NCBI GenBank assembly: GCA_964570625.1
Contig: CAZMYW010000022.1
Coordinates: 10,742-74,741, forward strand
DNA: 64,000 bases
Source: JBFLXB01 sp964570625
GTDB lineage: Bacteria; Nitrospirota; Nitrospiria; 2-01-FULL-66-17
Direction of reading: 5' to 3'
This document shows positions 8,606-17,207 of this stretch, in pieces. Both the position numbers and the translations under genes were made by a program. Within the stretch, counting starts at the first letter, position 1. Every line of letters begins with the position of its first letter. Under the pieces are notes generated by a model. That model did no database searches. It saw only the letters and a list, made by a program, of their open reading frames with translations, and was not told the DNA's origin.

Positions 8606-8779
8606 GGCTGCTCAAAAAGCTCCAGCTGCCAGGCCGCAGGGAGGAGGAACCCGGAGCGTACTGGGTCGTACGTGAGGAGTTCCGACGACCGAGAATCCGC
8701 CCCGCTCCAAGGGAGCGGCTAGAAACCGTTTTCCCTTCGGATCGCGAAGCAACGCAGCAGATGGGCTTTTTCAGCAGCC
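8606..8779 (-). repeat. Intergenic palindromic repeat, family B, copy 1
   Basis: About 174 bp with inverted ends: it starts GGCTGCTCAAAAAGCTCC and ends with the complement of GGCTGCTGAAAAAGCCC. The copy at 35464 is in the opposite orientation. It contains a GTACTGGGTCGTACGTGAG core that is also found in family A. It lies just before the ftsK promoter, and its right end makes the first residues of a longer, false ftsK reading frame. Confidence 0.8.
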
Positions 8780-8788
8780 TGCATTTCG

Positions 8789-8818
8789 TTGAAACGCGGA
8801 GAGCCCCTGAGGTATACT
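8789..8818 (+). promoter_or_regulatory. Sigma70-type promoter of ftsK
   Basis: -35 TTGAAA at 8789-8794, an 18-base spacer, and -10 TATACT at 8813-8818. The predicted start point is near 8825, so the ATG at 8827 would be essentially leaderless; the ATG at 8842 would have a very short leader. Confidence 0.6.
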
Positions 8819-8826
8819 GCCCAGCC

Positions 8827-11019
8827 ATGCCGCTTGCCGGAATGTCGCGTGAACGCGTACAGGAAATCCTGGGTGTGACCGCGGCGATGGCGTCGCTGTT
8901 TCTCGCCGTCAGCCTGTTCTCGCACACGTCGTCGGATCCGTCGCTCTTTTCCTCATCTCGCGACTCGGTCCACAACCTCGCCGGCCGCGTCGGGGCCAAC
9001 CTATCGGAATCGCTGTTCCAATTGCTGGGAGCGGGGGCGTATCTGCTGCCCGTGTTCGTGGCGTTCGCCGCCTGGCACGGGATGGTGCGCAAACGCGCGT
9101 TGTGGACGTGGGGCGGCGCCGGGGGCGGCGCCCTGCTCGTGCTCTTCGTGTCCACGCTGACCGAACTCTACCTGCCGGAGGGCGACGTTTACGGCGGCGG
9201 CATGTTGGGGGGCGCGGCGTCCGGGCTCCTGCTCACGGCGTTCGCCTGGTGGGGCACGCTCATCGTGGTCACGGCGCTCGGTATCCTGTCGCTCCTGGCC
9301 CTCACGCCGCTGTCGTTGCGAGAAACCCTCGACCGCGTCGGGGACGCGGCGTCCGCGATCACCACTCGCGCAGCCCGGCTGCTGGTGATCCGCCGCGGGC
9401 GCACCCGCCGCAAACACACCGCGCCGGTCCCGCGCCGGTCCCCCGACGCCCCGGCGCCGCCACCGCCGAGGATCGCAGAAGCGCCGGTGCCCGCGGTGGC
9501 GCCACAACGACAGGCCAGTTTGGCGTTCATGCGCGGCCACGCCAACTACCAACTGCCGCCCTTGTCGCTGCTGGCCGACGCCGTGGCGTCGTCCCGCAAG
9601 CTCGGCAAAGACGAGTTGGTCATGAGTTCGCGGCTGCTGGAAAAGAAGCTCCTGGACTTCGGCGTGGACGGCACCGTGACCGAGGTCCACCCCGGACCGA
9701 TCATCACTATGTACGAAGTGGAATTGGAACCCGGCGTCAAGGTGAGCAAGGTGCTGAATCTGGCCGACGACCTCGCGTTGGCGATGAAGGCGCCGAGCGT
9801 GCGAATCGTCACCCCGCTGCCCGGCAAGTCCGCGATCGGGATCGAAATCCCCAACCAGGTGCGCGAGATGGTGGCGCTCAAAGAGATTCTGGCCGCGACC
9901 GAGTTTTTGGACGGCGCGGCCCGGTTGCCGCTGGCGCTCGGCAAGGACACGGTGGGTCAGCCGGTGGTGGCCGATCTCGCGGCCATGCCACACTTGTTGG
10001 TGGCGGGAGCCACGGGGTCCGGCAAGAGCGTGGCGCTCAACACCATGATCCTGAGTCTGCTCGCGGCCGCGAGTCCGCGCGACGTCCGGCTGTTGATGGT
10101 CGATCCTAAGATGCTCGAGCTGTCGGCCTACGACGCCATCCCGCACCTGCTCGCGCCGGTGGTGACCCAGCCCAAAGACGCGGCGTTGGCGCTCAAACGC
10201 GTGGTGGCGGAAATGCAGCGCCGGTATCGGTTGTTGGCCGAGGCGGGCGTACGCAACATCGACAGCTACAACAAACAGGTCGAAGCGGCGCCGCGCCCGG
10301 CCGTCGAGGTCAAGACGGCGAGCGGGGAATCCGCCGCGGTAACGGCCCCACCCGAGCGGCTGCCCTACATCGTCGTGATCATCGACGAACTGGCGGATTT
10401 GATGCTGGTGGCCGCGCGCGACGTGGAAGACGCCATCATGCGGCTCGCGCAAATGGCGCGCGCGGCGGGCATTCATCTGATCCTGGCCACGCAACGGCCC
10501 TCGGTGGACGTGCTCACCGGCGTGATCAAGGCCAACCTCCCGGCGCGGATGTCGTTCCAGGTGTCGTCGAAAACCGACTCGCGCACGATCTTGGACGCGA
10601 ACGGCGCCGAACAACTGCTGGGCCGGGGCGACATGTTGTACCTCATGCCGGGAACCGGCCGGATCGCCCGCATCCACGGCGCATTCGTCTCTGACACGGA
10701 AATCGCCGCCACGGTGGCGTTCATCAAAGAGCAGGCCTCGCCGCAGTACGAGTGGAACCTCGAAGAGGCGGATGCCGCCGGCATGCGCGGCGGCGAAGAC
10801 GCGGAGCGCGACGATCTGTATGCCAAAGCGATCGACCTGGTCGCGACCACCGGCCAGGCCTCAGCGTCGTTTATCCAGCGGCGGCTGCGGGTGGGGTATC
10901 CGCGCGCGGCGAGGATGATCGAGATGATGGAAGAAGACCAGATCGTCGGTCCCGCGAGCGGCGGTAAGCCGCGCGAAGTGCTGGTGCGGCGGACCGTGCC
11001 GGGTGAGGACGAGGCGTGA
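8827..11019 (+). CDS. ftsK: DNA translocase FtsK
   Basis: Seen: 730 residues. Four or so N-terminal membrane segments (for example AMASLFLAVSLFSH, AYLLPVFVAFAAWHGM) are followed by a short Pro/Arg linker, then the motor with Walker A GATGSGKSVALN, Walker B LLMVDPK, and a C-terminal winged-helix gamma domain (AIDLVATTGQASASFIQRRLRVGY). Known: a septum-anchored hexameric ATPase that pumps chromosome ends towards dif for XerCD resolution. The linker is short compared with E. coli, as in SpoIIIE-type proteins. Start: ATG 8827 follows a good -10; the longer frame from 8761 runs through a repeat and is rejected, and ATG 8842 is an alternative. It is followed by lolA with a GTGA overlap. Confidence 0.95.
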   Translation: MPLAGMSRERVQEILGVTAAMASLFLAVSLFSHTSSDPSLFSSSRDSVHNLAGRVGANLSESLFQLLGAGAYLLPVFVAFAAWHGMVRKRALWTWGGAGGGALLVLFVSTLTELYLPEGDVYGGGMLGGAASGLLLTAFAWWGTLIVVTALGILSLLALTPLSLRETLDRVGDAASAITTRAARLLVIRRGRTRRKHTAPVPRRSPDAPAPPPPRIAEAPVPAVAPQRQASLAFMRGHANYQLPPLSLLADAVASSRKLGKDELVMSSRLLEKKLLDFGVDGTVTEVHPGPIITMYEVELEPGVKVSKVLNLADDLALAMKAPSVRIVTPLPGKSAIGIEIPNQVREMVALKEILAATEFLDGAARLPLALGKDTVGQPVVADLAAMPHLLVAGATGSGKSVALNTMILSLLAAASPRDVRLLMVDPKMLELSAYDAIPHLLAPVVTQPKDAALALKRVVAEMQRRYRLLAEAGVRNIDSYNKQVEAAPRPAVEVKTASGESAAVTAPPERLPYIVVIIDELADLMLVAARDVEDAIMRLAQMARAAGIHLILATQRPSVDVLTGVIKANLPARMSFQVSSKTDSRTILDANGAEQLLGRGDMLYLMPGTGRIARIHGAFVSDTEIAATVAFIKEQASPQYEWNLEEADAAGMRGGEDAERDDLYAKAIDLVATTGQASASFIQRRLRVGYPRAARMIEMMEEDQIVGPASGGKPREVLVRRTVPGEDEA

Positions 11020-11678
11020 CCCGTCGCGTCGCGGGCCTTCTCCTGGTGTGCGGTGTGGTGGGGTGGGGAGCCGCGGCGCCCACTACGCCGGGGGACGTGG
11101 CGGCCGGCGTCAGGGAGACTTACCAGGCGCTGTCCGACCTTTCCGCGGACTTCGCGCAGTCCACCACCGTGTCCGGGTTTTCCACCACGGTGCAGTCCAA
11201 GGGCAAGTTGTACCTGGCCAAAGGCAAGATGCGCTGGGACTACACCGAGCCCAGCAACCAGCAGATTTACGTCAACGAGGGCCGTATCCATTACTACATC
11301 CCCGCGCACAAACAGGTTATCGTCAGCACGCTCTCCCCGGAGAACGACGATCAAATTCCGCTGCACTTGCTGCTGACCCTGGAGCGGCTGGACCAGGACT
11401 TCACCGTGGCCTGGGAAGACCCCAAGGCGCCGCGCCGGGACGCGGAGTATCGGTTGCGGCTCGAGCCCAAACACCCGCTGGCTGGTTTGAAGTACGTGAC
11501 GGTCGGCGTGGACGTCCAGCGCCGGGTAATCACCTCGATCGCGCTGTATCCTCACAATGGCAACGTCTCGTCGTTCGTGTTTACCAAGCTTGCGGTGAAT
11601 CCGCGGCTGGACGCGTCCCTGTTCTCGTTCTCCGTGCCTCCGGGCATTGAGGTGGTCGAAACGCCTACGCTCCGGTAG
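11016..11678 (+). CDS. lolA: Outer-membrane lipoprotein carrier LolA
   Basis: Seen: 220 residues starting at a GTG that overlaps the ftsK TGA. A signal peptide (LLLVCGVVGWGAAA) precedes a LolA fold: LSADFAQSTTVSGFSTTVQSKGKLYLAKGKMRWDY and the QIYVNEGRIHYYIP segment are typical. Known: LolA carries mature lipoproteins across the periplasm from LolCDE to the outer membrane. The ftsK-lolA order is conserved in many bacteria, which supports both calls. It implies that lipoproteins in this window, such as the two NHL proteins, can be sorted to the outer membrane. Confidence 0.93.
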   Translation: MTRRVAGLLLVCGVVGWGAAAPTTPGDVAAGVRETYQALSDLSADFAQSTTVSGFSTTVQSKGKLYLAKGKMRWDYTEPSNQQIYVNEGRIHYYIPAHKQVIVSTLSPENDDQIPLHLLLTLERLDQDFTVAWEDPKAPRRDAEYRLRLEPKHPLAGLKYVTVGVDVQRRVITSIALYPHNGNVSSFVFTKLAVNPRLDASLFSFSVPPGIEVVETPTLR

Positions 11679-11703
11679 GAACTTTCAGAGTGTTTGTTCA
11701 TCT

Positions 11704-11826
11704 GAGCCTGTTCAGGAGCGCGCCAGATGCAAGGCGCCGCGAGTACCGGAGCGCAGCGTACTGGGTCGTACGTGAGCACCGGAAGCGCAGCGGCAACGCC
11801 GCAGATGGTCGCTCATGGACAGGCTC
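11704..11826 (-). repeat. Intergenic palindromic repeat, family A, copy 1
   Basis: About 123 bp between lolA and the ABC ATPase, starting 25 bp after the lolA stop. The ends are inverted (GAGCCTGTTCAGG on the left, complement of GAGCCTGTCCATG on the right). Orientation is opposite to copies 2 to 5. It is open in one frame and gives a false 35-residue N-terminal extension to the ABC ATPase. Confidence 0.85.
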
Positions 11827-11831
11827 CTGAC

Positions 11832-12785
11832 ATGATGATCGACGTCCGCCACCTGGGGCGCACTTACAAGACGAAGAAAGGGCCGGTGACGGCCGTGGAC
11901 GACGTGTCGTTCGGCGTGGATCGCGGGGAGATCTTCGGATTTCTGGGTCCGAACGGCGCGGGCAAGACCACCATGATCGGGATGTTGTGCACGCTGCTAC
12001 GCCCGACTTCGGGGACCGCGTTGCTCAACGGGTACGACATCGTCACCCATCCTCACTTCGTGCGAAAATCGATCGGGCTGGTGTTCCAGGACCCCAGTCT
12101 GGATGAGCGCCTGACCGCCAGAGAGAACCTGGAGTTTCACGCGCGGCTCTACAGTGTGCCGCGCGACCTGGCCCGCAACCGGATCGACCAGATGCTGGAG
12201 ATGGTGGAGTTGGTCACCCGGCAGGACGATTTGGTGAAAAATTTCTCCGGAGGGATGAAGCGGCGGCTGGAGATCGCGCGAGGCTTGATCCACCACCCCC
12301 GCATCCTGTTTTTGGACGAGCCGACCCTGGGCCTCGACCCTCAGACCCGTTGCCTGATCTGGGACTACATCCACGAGCTTCAGGAGACCGAGGAAATCAC
12401 GATTTTTCTGACGACTCATTATATAGAAGAGGCCGAACACTGCCGCCGGATCGCCATCATCGACTACGGCACGCTGATCGCGCTCGACACGCCGCTCGGA
12501 TTGAAGAAGACCGCGGGAGGCGACCGAATCGCGATCACCACGCACCAGGTCGAGCAGGCGATGACGTTCCTGGAGGCACGGGGGCTGTCGCCGGTCCAAG
12601 TGAGGGAGCGGGAGTTGGCGTTCGAAGTGCCGAACGGCGAAGAGTTCCTTCCCGCATTCGTTCGCCAAGCCCCGTTCGACGTCACCAGCGTGAACCTCAC
12701 CCGGCCGACGCTGGAGGACGTGTTTTTAAGCAAAACCGGCCGGCACCTGCGCAGCGAGGGTGACGGCGCGCGGAGGCCGACGTGA
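11832..12785 (+). CDS. ABC-2 type exporter ATP-binding protein (DrrA-like)
   Basis: Seen: 317 residues from the ATG at 11832, the first Met after the repeat. Walker A GPNGAGKTT, signature FSGGMKRRLEIARGL, Walker B ILFLDEPTLGLDPQ and switch TTHYIEEAEHC are all intact. The C-terminal extension ends LTRPTLEDVFLSKTGRHLR, typical of the daunorubicin-resistance or NatA-like subgroup. Known: such ATPases pair with ABC-2 permeases to export lipids, drugs or polysaccharide. It overlaps the permease gene by four bases (GTGA). The substrate cannot be told from sequence. Confidence 0.92.
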   Translation: MMIDVRHLGRTYKTKKGPVTAVDDVSFGVDRGEIFGFLGPNGAGKTTMIGMLCTLLRPTSGTALLNGYDIVTHPHFVRKSIGLVFQDPSLDERLTARENLEFHARLYSVPRDLARNRIDQMLEMVELVTRQDDLVKNFSGGMKRRLEIARGLIHHPRILFLDEPTLGLDPQTRCLIWDYIHELQETEEITIFLTTHYIEEAEHCRRIAIIDYGTLIALDTPLGLKKTAGGDRIAITTHQVEQAMTFLEARGLSPVQVRERELAFEVPNGEEFLPAFVRQAPFDVTSVNLTRPTLEDVFLSKTGRHLRSEGDGARRPT

Positions 12786-13636
12786 CCATGCCCCCGGCGA
12801 CCGGTGGTTCTCGCGCGGCGCTCGAGTTCGGCGCCACGTCGAGCCGGTGGGCGGACGACCTCGCGGGTATCTATACCATCTGGCTGCGGGAAGTGCGCAA
12901 GTTCTGGCGCGACAAACCGCGTATCATCGGCGCCACGGTGCAACCGGCGCTGTTCTTGCTCTTGCTCGGAACCGGAATCGGGAAGGGCATCCCCCACGCG
13001 TTCGGAGTCGAGACCTCCGCGCGGGAATTCGCGCCCGGTGTGCCCGACTATCTGACCTTCATCTACCCCGGCATCATCGCGATGACCTTGTTGTTCACGT
13101 CGGTGTTTTCCGCCATCTCCATCATTTGGGACCGGGAGATCGGATTCCTCAAGGAAGTGATGGTGGCGCCGATCTCGCGCGCCGCGGTGGCCGTGGGCAA
13201 GACCCTGGGCGGGAGTACGGTGGCGATGCTGCAGGGCTGCCTGATGTTGCTCTTCGCGCCGTTTCTGGACATCCACCTCTCGTGGGCCGCCGCGGCCGCG
13301 CTGCTCCCGTTGCTGTTGTACATTTCGTTTTCACTGACCGCGATGGGCATCGCGGCGGCTTCGCGGATGCGGTCGATGCAGGGGTTCACCGTGATCATGA
13401 ATTTCCTGACGCTGCCGATGTTCTTTCTCTCGGGCGCCATGTTCCCGATGGACGGCCTGCCGCGTTGGATGACGATTCTCGTCACGCTCAACCCCCTCAC
13501 CTACGGCGTGGACGCGCTACGGTCGGTGGTGATCGGATTTCATCGATACGGCGTCCTGCAGGACCTGGCGGTGATGGGGGTGTTCGGCGTGGCGATGCTG
13601 GTGCTCGCGGTGCGGGGATTCGAATCCCGTGACTGA
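12782..13636 (+). CDS. ABC-2 type exporter permease
   Basis: Seen: 284 residues from a GTG overlapping the ATPase stop; an ATG at 12788 is two codons in. The ABC-2 membrane fold has an N-terminal cytoplasmic stretch (WLREVRKFWRDKPRIIGATVQPALFLLLLG), about six hydrophobic segments, and the conserved FLSGAMFPMDGLPRW and LNPLTYGVDALR motifs near the C-terminus. Known: it forms the membrane channel with the upstream ATPase. The coupled arrangement makes a two-gene exporter. The kinase gene starts inside its last codons, so the sensor and exporter may be co-expressed. Confidence 0.92.
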   Translation: MTMPPATGGSRAALEFGATSSRWADDLAGIYTIWLREVRKFWRDKPRIIGATVQPALFLLLLGTGIGKGIPHAFGVETSAREFAPGVPDYLTFIYPGIIAMTLLFTSVFSAISIIWDREIGFLKEVMVAPISRAAVAVGKTLGGSTVAMLQGCLMLLFAPFLDIHLSWAAAAALLPLLLYISFSLTAMGIAAASRMRSMQGFTVIMNFLTLPMFFLSGAMFPMDGLPRWMTILVTLNPLTYGVDALRSVVIGFHRYGVLQDLAVMGVFGVAMLVLAVRGFESRD

Positions 13637-16600
13637 CTCCCAACGGCCGCGCGGCGCCGCGCGGCAGCGCTCCACGTCGCCCGCGTCCGCCTTTCAACGC
13701 ACGGTGGCCGCGGCCTGCCTCGTGGTGGGGCTGGTCCCCCTGACGATTGGGTTCGTCGCGCTGATGACGCTCTCGCGCGGAAGCACGGGCGCGGCGATCG
13801 CGTGGTACGGTGTGCTGGTCGTGTTGGTGGCGGTGTTGGCGGTGATCGTCTCCCGCAGCCTGGCCGGGCCCGTGCGGGCGCTGCGGGAGGGCGTGCAGCG
13901 TGTGGGAGAGGGCGACCTGGATCACCGCCTGGACCTCCCGGCCGCACACGACGTCGCGCAACTCGCTCCGGCGTTCAACGCGATGGCGGGCCGGTTGGCG
14001 GAGTCGTTCCGCACCCTCGAACAGACCGTGGCCGACCGGACGCTGGCGCTCACCGCCGTCCATACCGTGGCGGTGGCCGCGAACCGGTCGCTGGACCCCG
14101 ACGACATTTTGGGCAGCGTATTGGACCGCCTGCTCGTGGTCCTCAACCTCGAGGCGGCGTTCATCCGATTGCTGGATGTCGAAGGGCTCTCGCTCCGTGC
14201 CCAGCGCGGCGTGCCCGCCGGCGTGTTGGAAGCCGCGGCCGTCTGTCCGGTCGGCGAGGGCCTGTCCGGGCGCGTGGCCGCCCATGGGACGCCGTTGGTG
14301 GCCGACGCGCAGTTCGAGGGTTTGAGCGGGTCGGGTGAGTCGGCGTTGTTTCGCGAAGGGTTTCTGGTCGCCGCGTGTGTGCCCCTGACGGCCAAAGGGC
14401 ACGTGTTCGGGACCCTGGCCGTGGCCAGCCGCTACCCGCGGGCGTTCACGGCCCAAGACCTTCAACTCCTGACCTCGATCGGCAACCAGATTGGCACGGC
14501 GCTTGAGAACGCGGGTCTCTATGAGCGCGCGTGCGCGATGGCGCGGGAGTCGGAAGAGCTCAACCAGCTCAAGACCGAGTTCCTCTCCAACGTGGGTCAC
14601 GAACTGCGGATTCCGTTGACCGCGATCATGGGCTTCGCGGAGTTGCTCCTCGAGCGCATCCCGGGAGACTTGAACGCGGAGCAGGAACGCTACGTGCGCA
14701 CCATGCTCGACAGCGGACGCGAGTTGCTCGGCATGATCAACAACCTGCTGGATCTTTCCAAAATCAAGGCCGGGAAAATTCCCTGGCAGCCGGCCGCGGT
14801 CGACCTCAAGCCGCTGCTCGACGCGGTGGCCGACACCGTGCGTCCGCTGATCGTCAAACAGCACTTGCACCTGGCCGTGGACGTGGAAGCCGACGACGGG
14901 CCGGTGGTCGCGTTCGCCGACGAAGGGTTGCTCAAACAAGTGTTGCTGAATCTGTTGTCGAACGCGGTGAAGTTCACGCCCGCCGGTGGCACCGTCAGCG
15001 TGCGCGCGCGGGCCGTGTCCGACGGGCCGGAGTCGGTGGAGGTCCGCGTCGAAGACACCGGCATCGGCATCGCCGCGGGCGACCTGGAGCGCGTCTTTCA
15101 GGAGTTTCACCAGGTGGACGGTAGCCCCACCAGGGATCATCCTGGTACCGGCCTCGGCCTCGCCATTACCAAGCGACTGGTGGAGTTGCAAGGCGGGCGC
15201 ATCTGGGCCGAGAGCCGGCTCGATGAGGGCAGCCGGTTTACGGTGCGGCTGCCGTTGGGGCACACGCCCGACGCGCTACCGGTCGCGCCGGCCCGCCAGC
15301 CGGGCATCATGGAGTCGGTGATGGAGTCGCTGGTCGCCACCGCCGCGGCGCGGTCGCTCGACGCGCGGCGCAGCCAGAGGATCGTGACGGCGGCGTCGCC
15401 TCGCGTGGCGGAACGGCTCGGCCAGAGCCTCGAACCGGAAGGATACGAGGTGCAGGCCGTGACGCCGGACGACCTGACGACCTTGCGCGCGCGGCCGACC
15501 CGGCCGTTCGCGGTGGTGATCGACGCACGGGATGAGGCCGCGTCACGCGCGTCGCTGGGCGTTCTACGGAGCGCTCCCGACGTGCCCGCGGTGCTGCTCG
15601 GCGTGGCGGACGACGGAATCCGCGCATGCGCCGTGGCCGCGGTCGGCGTCGTGGCGTCGCCGATCTCGCCCGAGGCATTGCGCGCGGCGCTCCGCGCGTG
15701 CGGGGTGTTGGGCGCGGTCAGGCGCCGCTCCATTACGGTGCTCGTGGCGGCGGAGGCCGACGTGAGCGCGACTCTGGGGCAGGCGCTCCGGATGGATGGA
15801 GTGGGCGTTCAGGCCGCGGACCCGGATGGGGCTGTGGCGGTGGCGAGCGAACTCGCGCCGGATCTGTTGCTGGTCGACGTCGGGTACACCGACCCGTTTG
15901 CGCTCGCACAGCGCCTCGCGCCGCATGCCGCGGCGCGGTCGGTGCCGTGGGTGCTCGCGGTACCGGACCACGCGGCGAGCGGGGAATGGGCGCTCCTGGC
16001 TGAACGCGCCAGGGTGGCTGCTGCCGGCGGTGAGTTGCTGCGGGACGAGGTGGTCGGCGCGTGTTACCGGTTGGAGCGCGCCCTGCCGGAACGCGCGGGG
16101 TTGGTGGATCAGGCCACGCGCCTGTACACGGCGCGTTACCTCAAACACTGTTTGGTCGAGGAAGTGGATCGGGCCTGGAGGCTCCACCGGCCGTTTTCGA
16201 TCGTGTTGTTCGAGCCCGACGCAGGCGGGCGGTCCGGTGGATCGCCCGGCGCCGAGCGATTCGTTCGAGAGGTGGCCGACCTCCTGCGTCGCCACACCCG
16301 GGCGATCAACCCCATCTGCCGATTTGGTCCGTCCACGTTCGCCGTGTTGCTCGCGGAAACGTCCAAGGAGAGCGCTCAATTCGTGGCGGAGAAACTCCGG
16401 CGGCTCATCGCCGGCGCGACGTTTCCGATCCGGGGCGCCGAGATCAACGGGGATGTCGAGGCCGTGCTGCGTGTGACGCTGAGCGGCGGAGTGGCGACCT
16501 TTTTCGCGGACGGACAAACCGCGGAAGACGTAATCGCCGCGGCCCGCCGCGCGCTGCGGCGCGCCAAGCAGGGCGGTGGCAATCGGGTCGAAGCCGCCGA

Positions 16601-16664
16601 GCGCACGGAACGAGGGGGCAGTCCAGCGGCCGACGCGTTGGCCGCGGAAGAACCGGAACGGTGA
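13629..16664 (+). CDS. Hybrid sensor histidine kinase: HAMP-GAF-HisKA-HATPase-receiver-like-degenerate GGDEF
   Basis: Seen: 1011 residues from a GTG overlapping the permease gene by 8 bases. Two membrane segments lie at about 26-75, HAMP at about 77-130, GAF at about 145-300, and the HisKA dimerisation box near 325 with phospho-acceptor GHELRIP (Ile replaces the usual Thr). The ATPase domain has N-box NLLSNAVKF, GIGIAAGDL and GTGLGLAITKRL. Two receiver-like segments follow (about 580-815), the second with LLLVDVGYTD. The C-terminal 150 residues are GGDEF-like, but the motif reads RFGPSTFAVLL, so diguanylate cyclase activity is unlikely. Known: kinase-receiver-GGDEF hybrids link two-component and cyclic-di-GMP signalling. 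Inference: here the tail is probably a regulatory or nucleotide-sensing remnant. It is followed 15 bases later by yajQ. Confidence 0.88.
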   Translation: MTDSQRPRGAARQRSTSPASAFQRTVAAACLVVGLVPLTIGFVALMTLSRGSTGAAIAWYGVLVVLVAVLAVIVSRSLAGPVRALREGVQRVGEGDLDHRLDLPAAHDVAQLAPAFNAMAGRLAESFRTLEQTVADRTLALTAVHTVAVAANRSLDPDDILGSVLDRLLVVLNLEAAFIRLLDVEGLSLRAQRGVPAGVLEAAAVCPVGEGLSGRVAAHGTPLVADAQFEGLSGSGESALFREGFLVAACVPLTAKGHVFGTLAVASRYPRAFTAQDLQLLTSIGNQIGTALENAGLYERACAMARESEELNQLKTEFLSNVGHELRIPLTAIMGFAELLLERIPGDLNAEQERYVRTMLDSGRELLGMINNLLDLSKIKAGKIPWQPAAVDLKPLLDAVADTVRPLIVKQHLHLAVDVEADDGPVVAFADEGLLKQVLLNLLSNAVKFTPAGGTVSVRARAVSDGPESVEVRVEDTGIGIAAGDLERVFQEFHQVDGSPTRDHPGTGLGLAITKRLVELQGGRIWAESRLDEGSRFTVRLPLGHTPDALPVAPARQPGIMESVMESLVATAAARSLDARRSQRIVTAASPRVAERLGQSLEPEGYEVQAVTPDDLTTLRARPTRPFAVVIDARDEAASRASLGVLRSAPDVPAVLLGVADDGIRACAVAAVGVVASPISPEALRAALRACGVLGAVRRRSITVLVAAEADVSATLGQALRMDGVGVQAADPDGAVAVASELAPDLLLVDVGYTDPFALAQRLAPHAAARSVPWVLAVPDHAASGEWALLAERARVAAAGGELLRDEVVGACYRLERALPERAGLVDQATRLYTARYLKHCLVEEVDRAWRLHRPFSIVLFEPDAGGRSGGSPGAERFVREVADLLRRHTRAINPICRFGPSTFAVLLAETSKESAQFVAEKLRRLIAGATFPIRGAEINGDVEAVLRVTLSGGVATFFADGQTAEDVIAAARRALRRAKQGGGNRVEAAERTERGGSPAADALAAEEPER

Positions 16665-16679
16665 ACCGGAGGCGGGACG

Positions 16680-17177
16680 ATGGCTGATCAAAACTCATTC
16701 GACGTGGTGTCCGAAGTGAACATCCAGGAAGTGAAGAACGCGCTGGATCAGACCATGAAGGAAATCACCCAGCGGTTCGACTTCAAAGGCAGCAAGAGCA
16801 AGGTGACGCTGGAGGAGAATGACACCGCGCTCCTGCTCCTTTCCGAGGACGACGGCAAACTCAAGAGCGTGATCGACATTCTCCAGAACAAACTGATCAA
16901 ACGCGGCGTCTCGATCCAGGCGCTGGACTACGGAAAAGTCGAGCACGCCCTCGCCGGCACCGTGCGCCAGAACATCACGATCACCCAGGGCATCGCGTCG
17001 GAGAAAGCCAAAGACATCAGCAAAGCCATTCGCGACGCCAAGTTCAAAGCGCAAACCCAGATCCAAGGCGACCAACTCCGCGTCACCAGCAAGAGCCGCG
17101 ACGAGTTGCAGTCGGTCATCGCGTTCCTGAAGGGCAAAGACTTCGGGATTCCGTTGCAGTTCACGAACTACCGCTGA
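16680..17177 (+). CDS. yajQ: YajQ family nucleotide-binding protein
   Basis: Seen: 165 residues with GGAGG upstream of the ATG. Hallmarks are FDVVSEVNIQEVKNALDQ, RFDFKGSKSKV and the C-terminal LKGKDFGIPLQFTNYR; the length matches the family. Known: YajQ proteins bind nucleotides, and in Xanthomonas and Pseudomonas a homologue binds cyclic di-GMP and acts with transcription factors. Inference: the position right after a kinase with a GGDEF-like tail suggests a shared signalling role, but the family is also widespread in unrelated contexts. Confidence 0.95.
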   Translation: MADQNSFDVVSEVNIQEVKNALDQTMKEITQRFDFKGSKSKVTLEENDTALLLLSEDDGKLKSVIDILQNKLIKRGVSIQALDYGKVEHALAGTVRQNITITQGIASEKAKDISKAIRDAKFKAQTQIQGDQLRVTSKSRDELQSVIAFLKGKDFGIPLQFTNYR

Positions 17178-17207
17178 GCGCTGAAGGTCCTACTCCTGAC
17201 AGCTCCC

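Noticed and set aside
9001..10677. 558-codon minus-strand open frame
   Set aside because: Antisense shadow of ftsK.
13497..15263. 588-codon minus-strand open frame
   Set aside because: Antisense shadow of the sensor kinase; Arg/His/Gln-rich without motifs.
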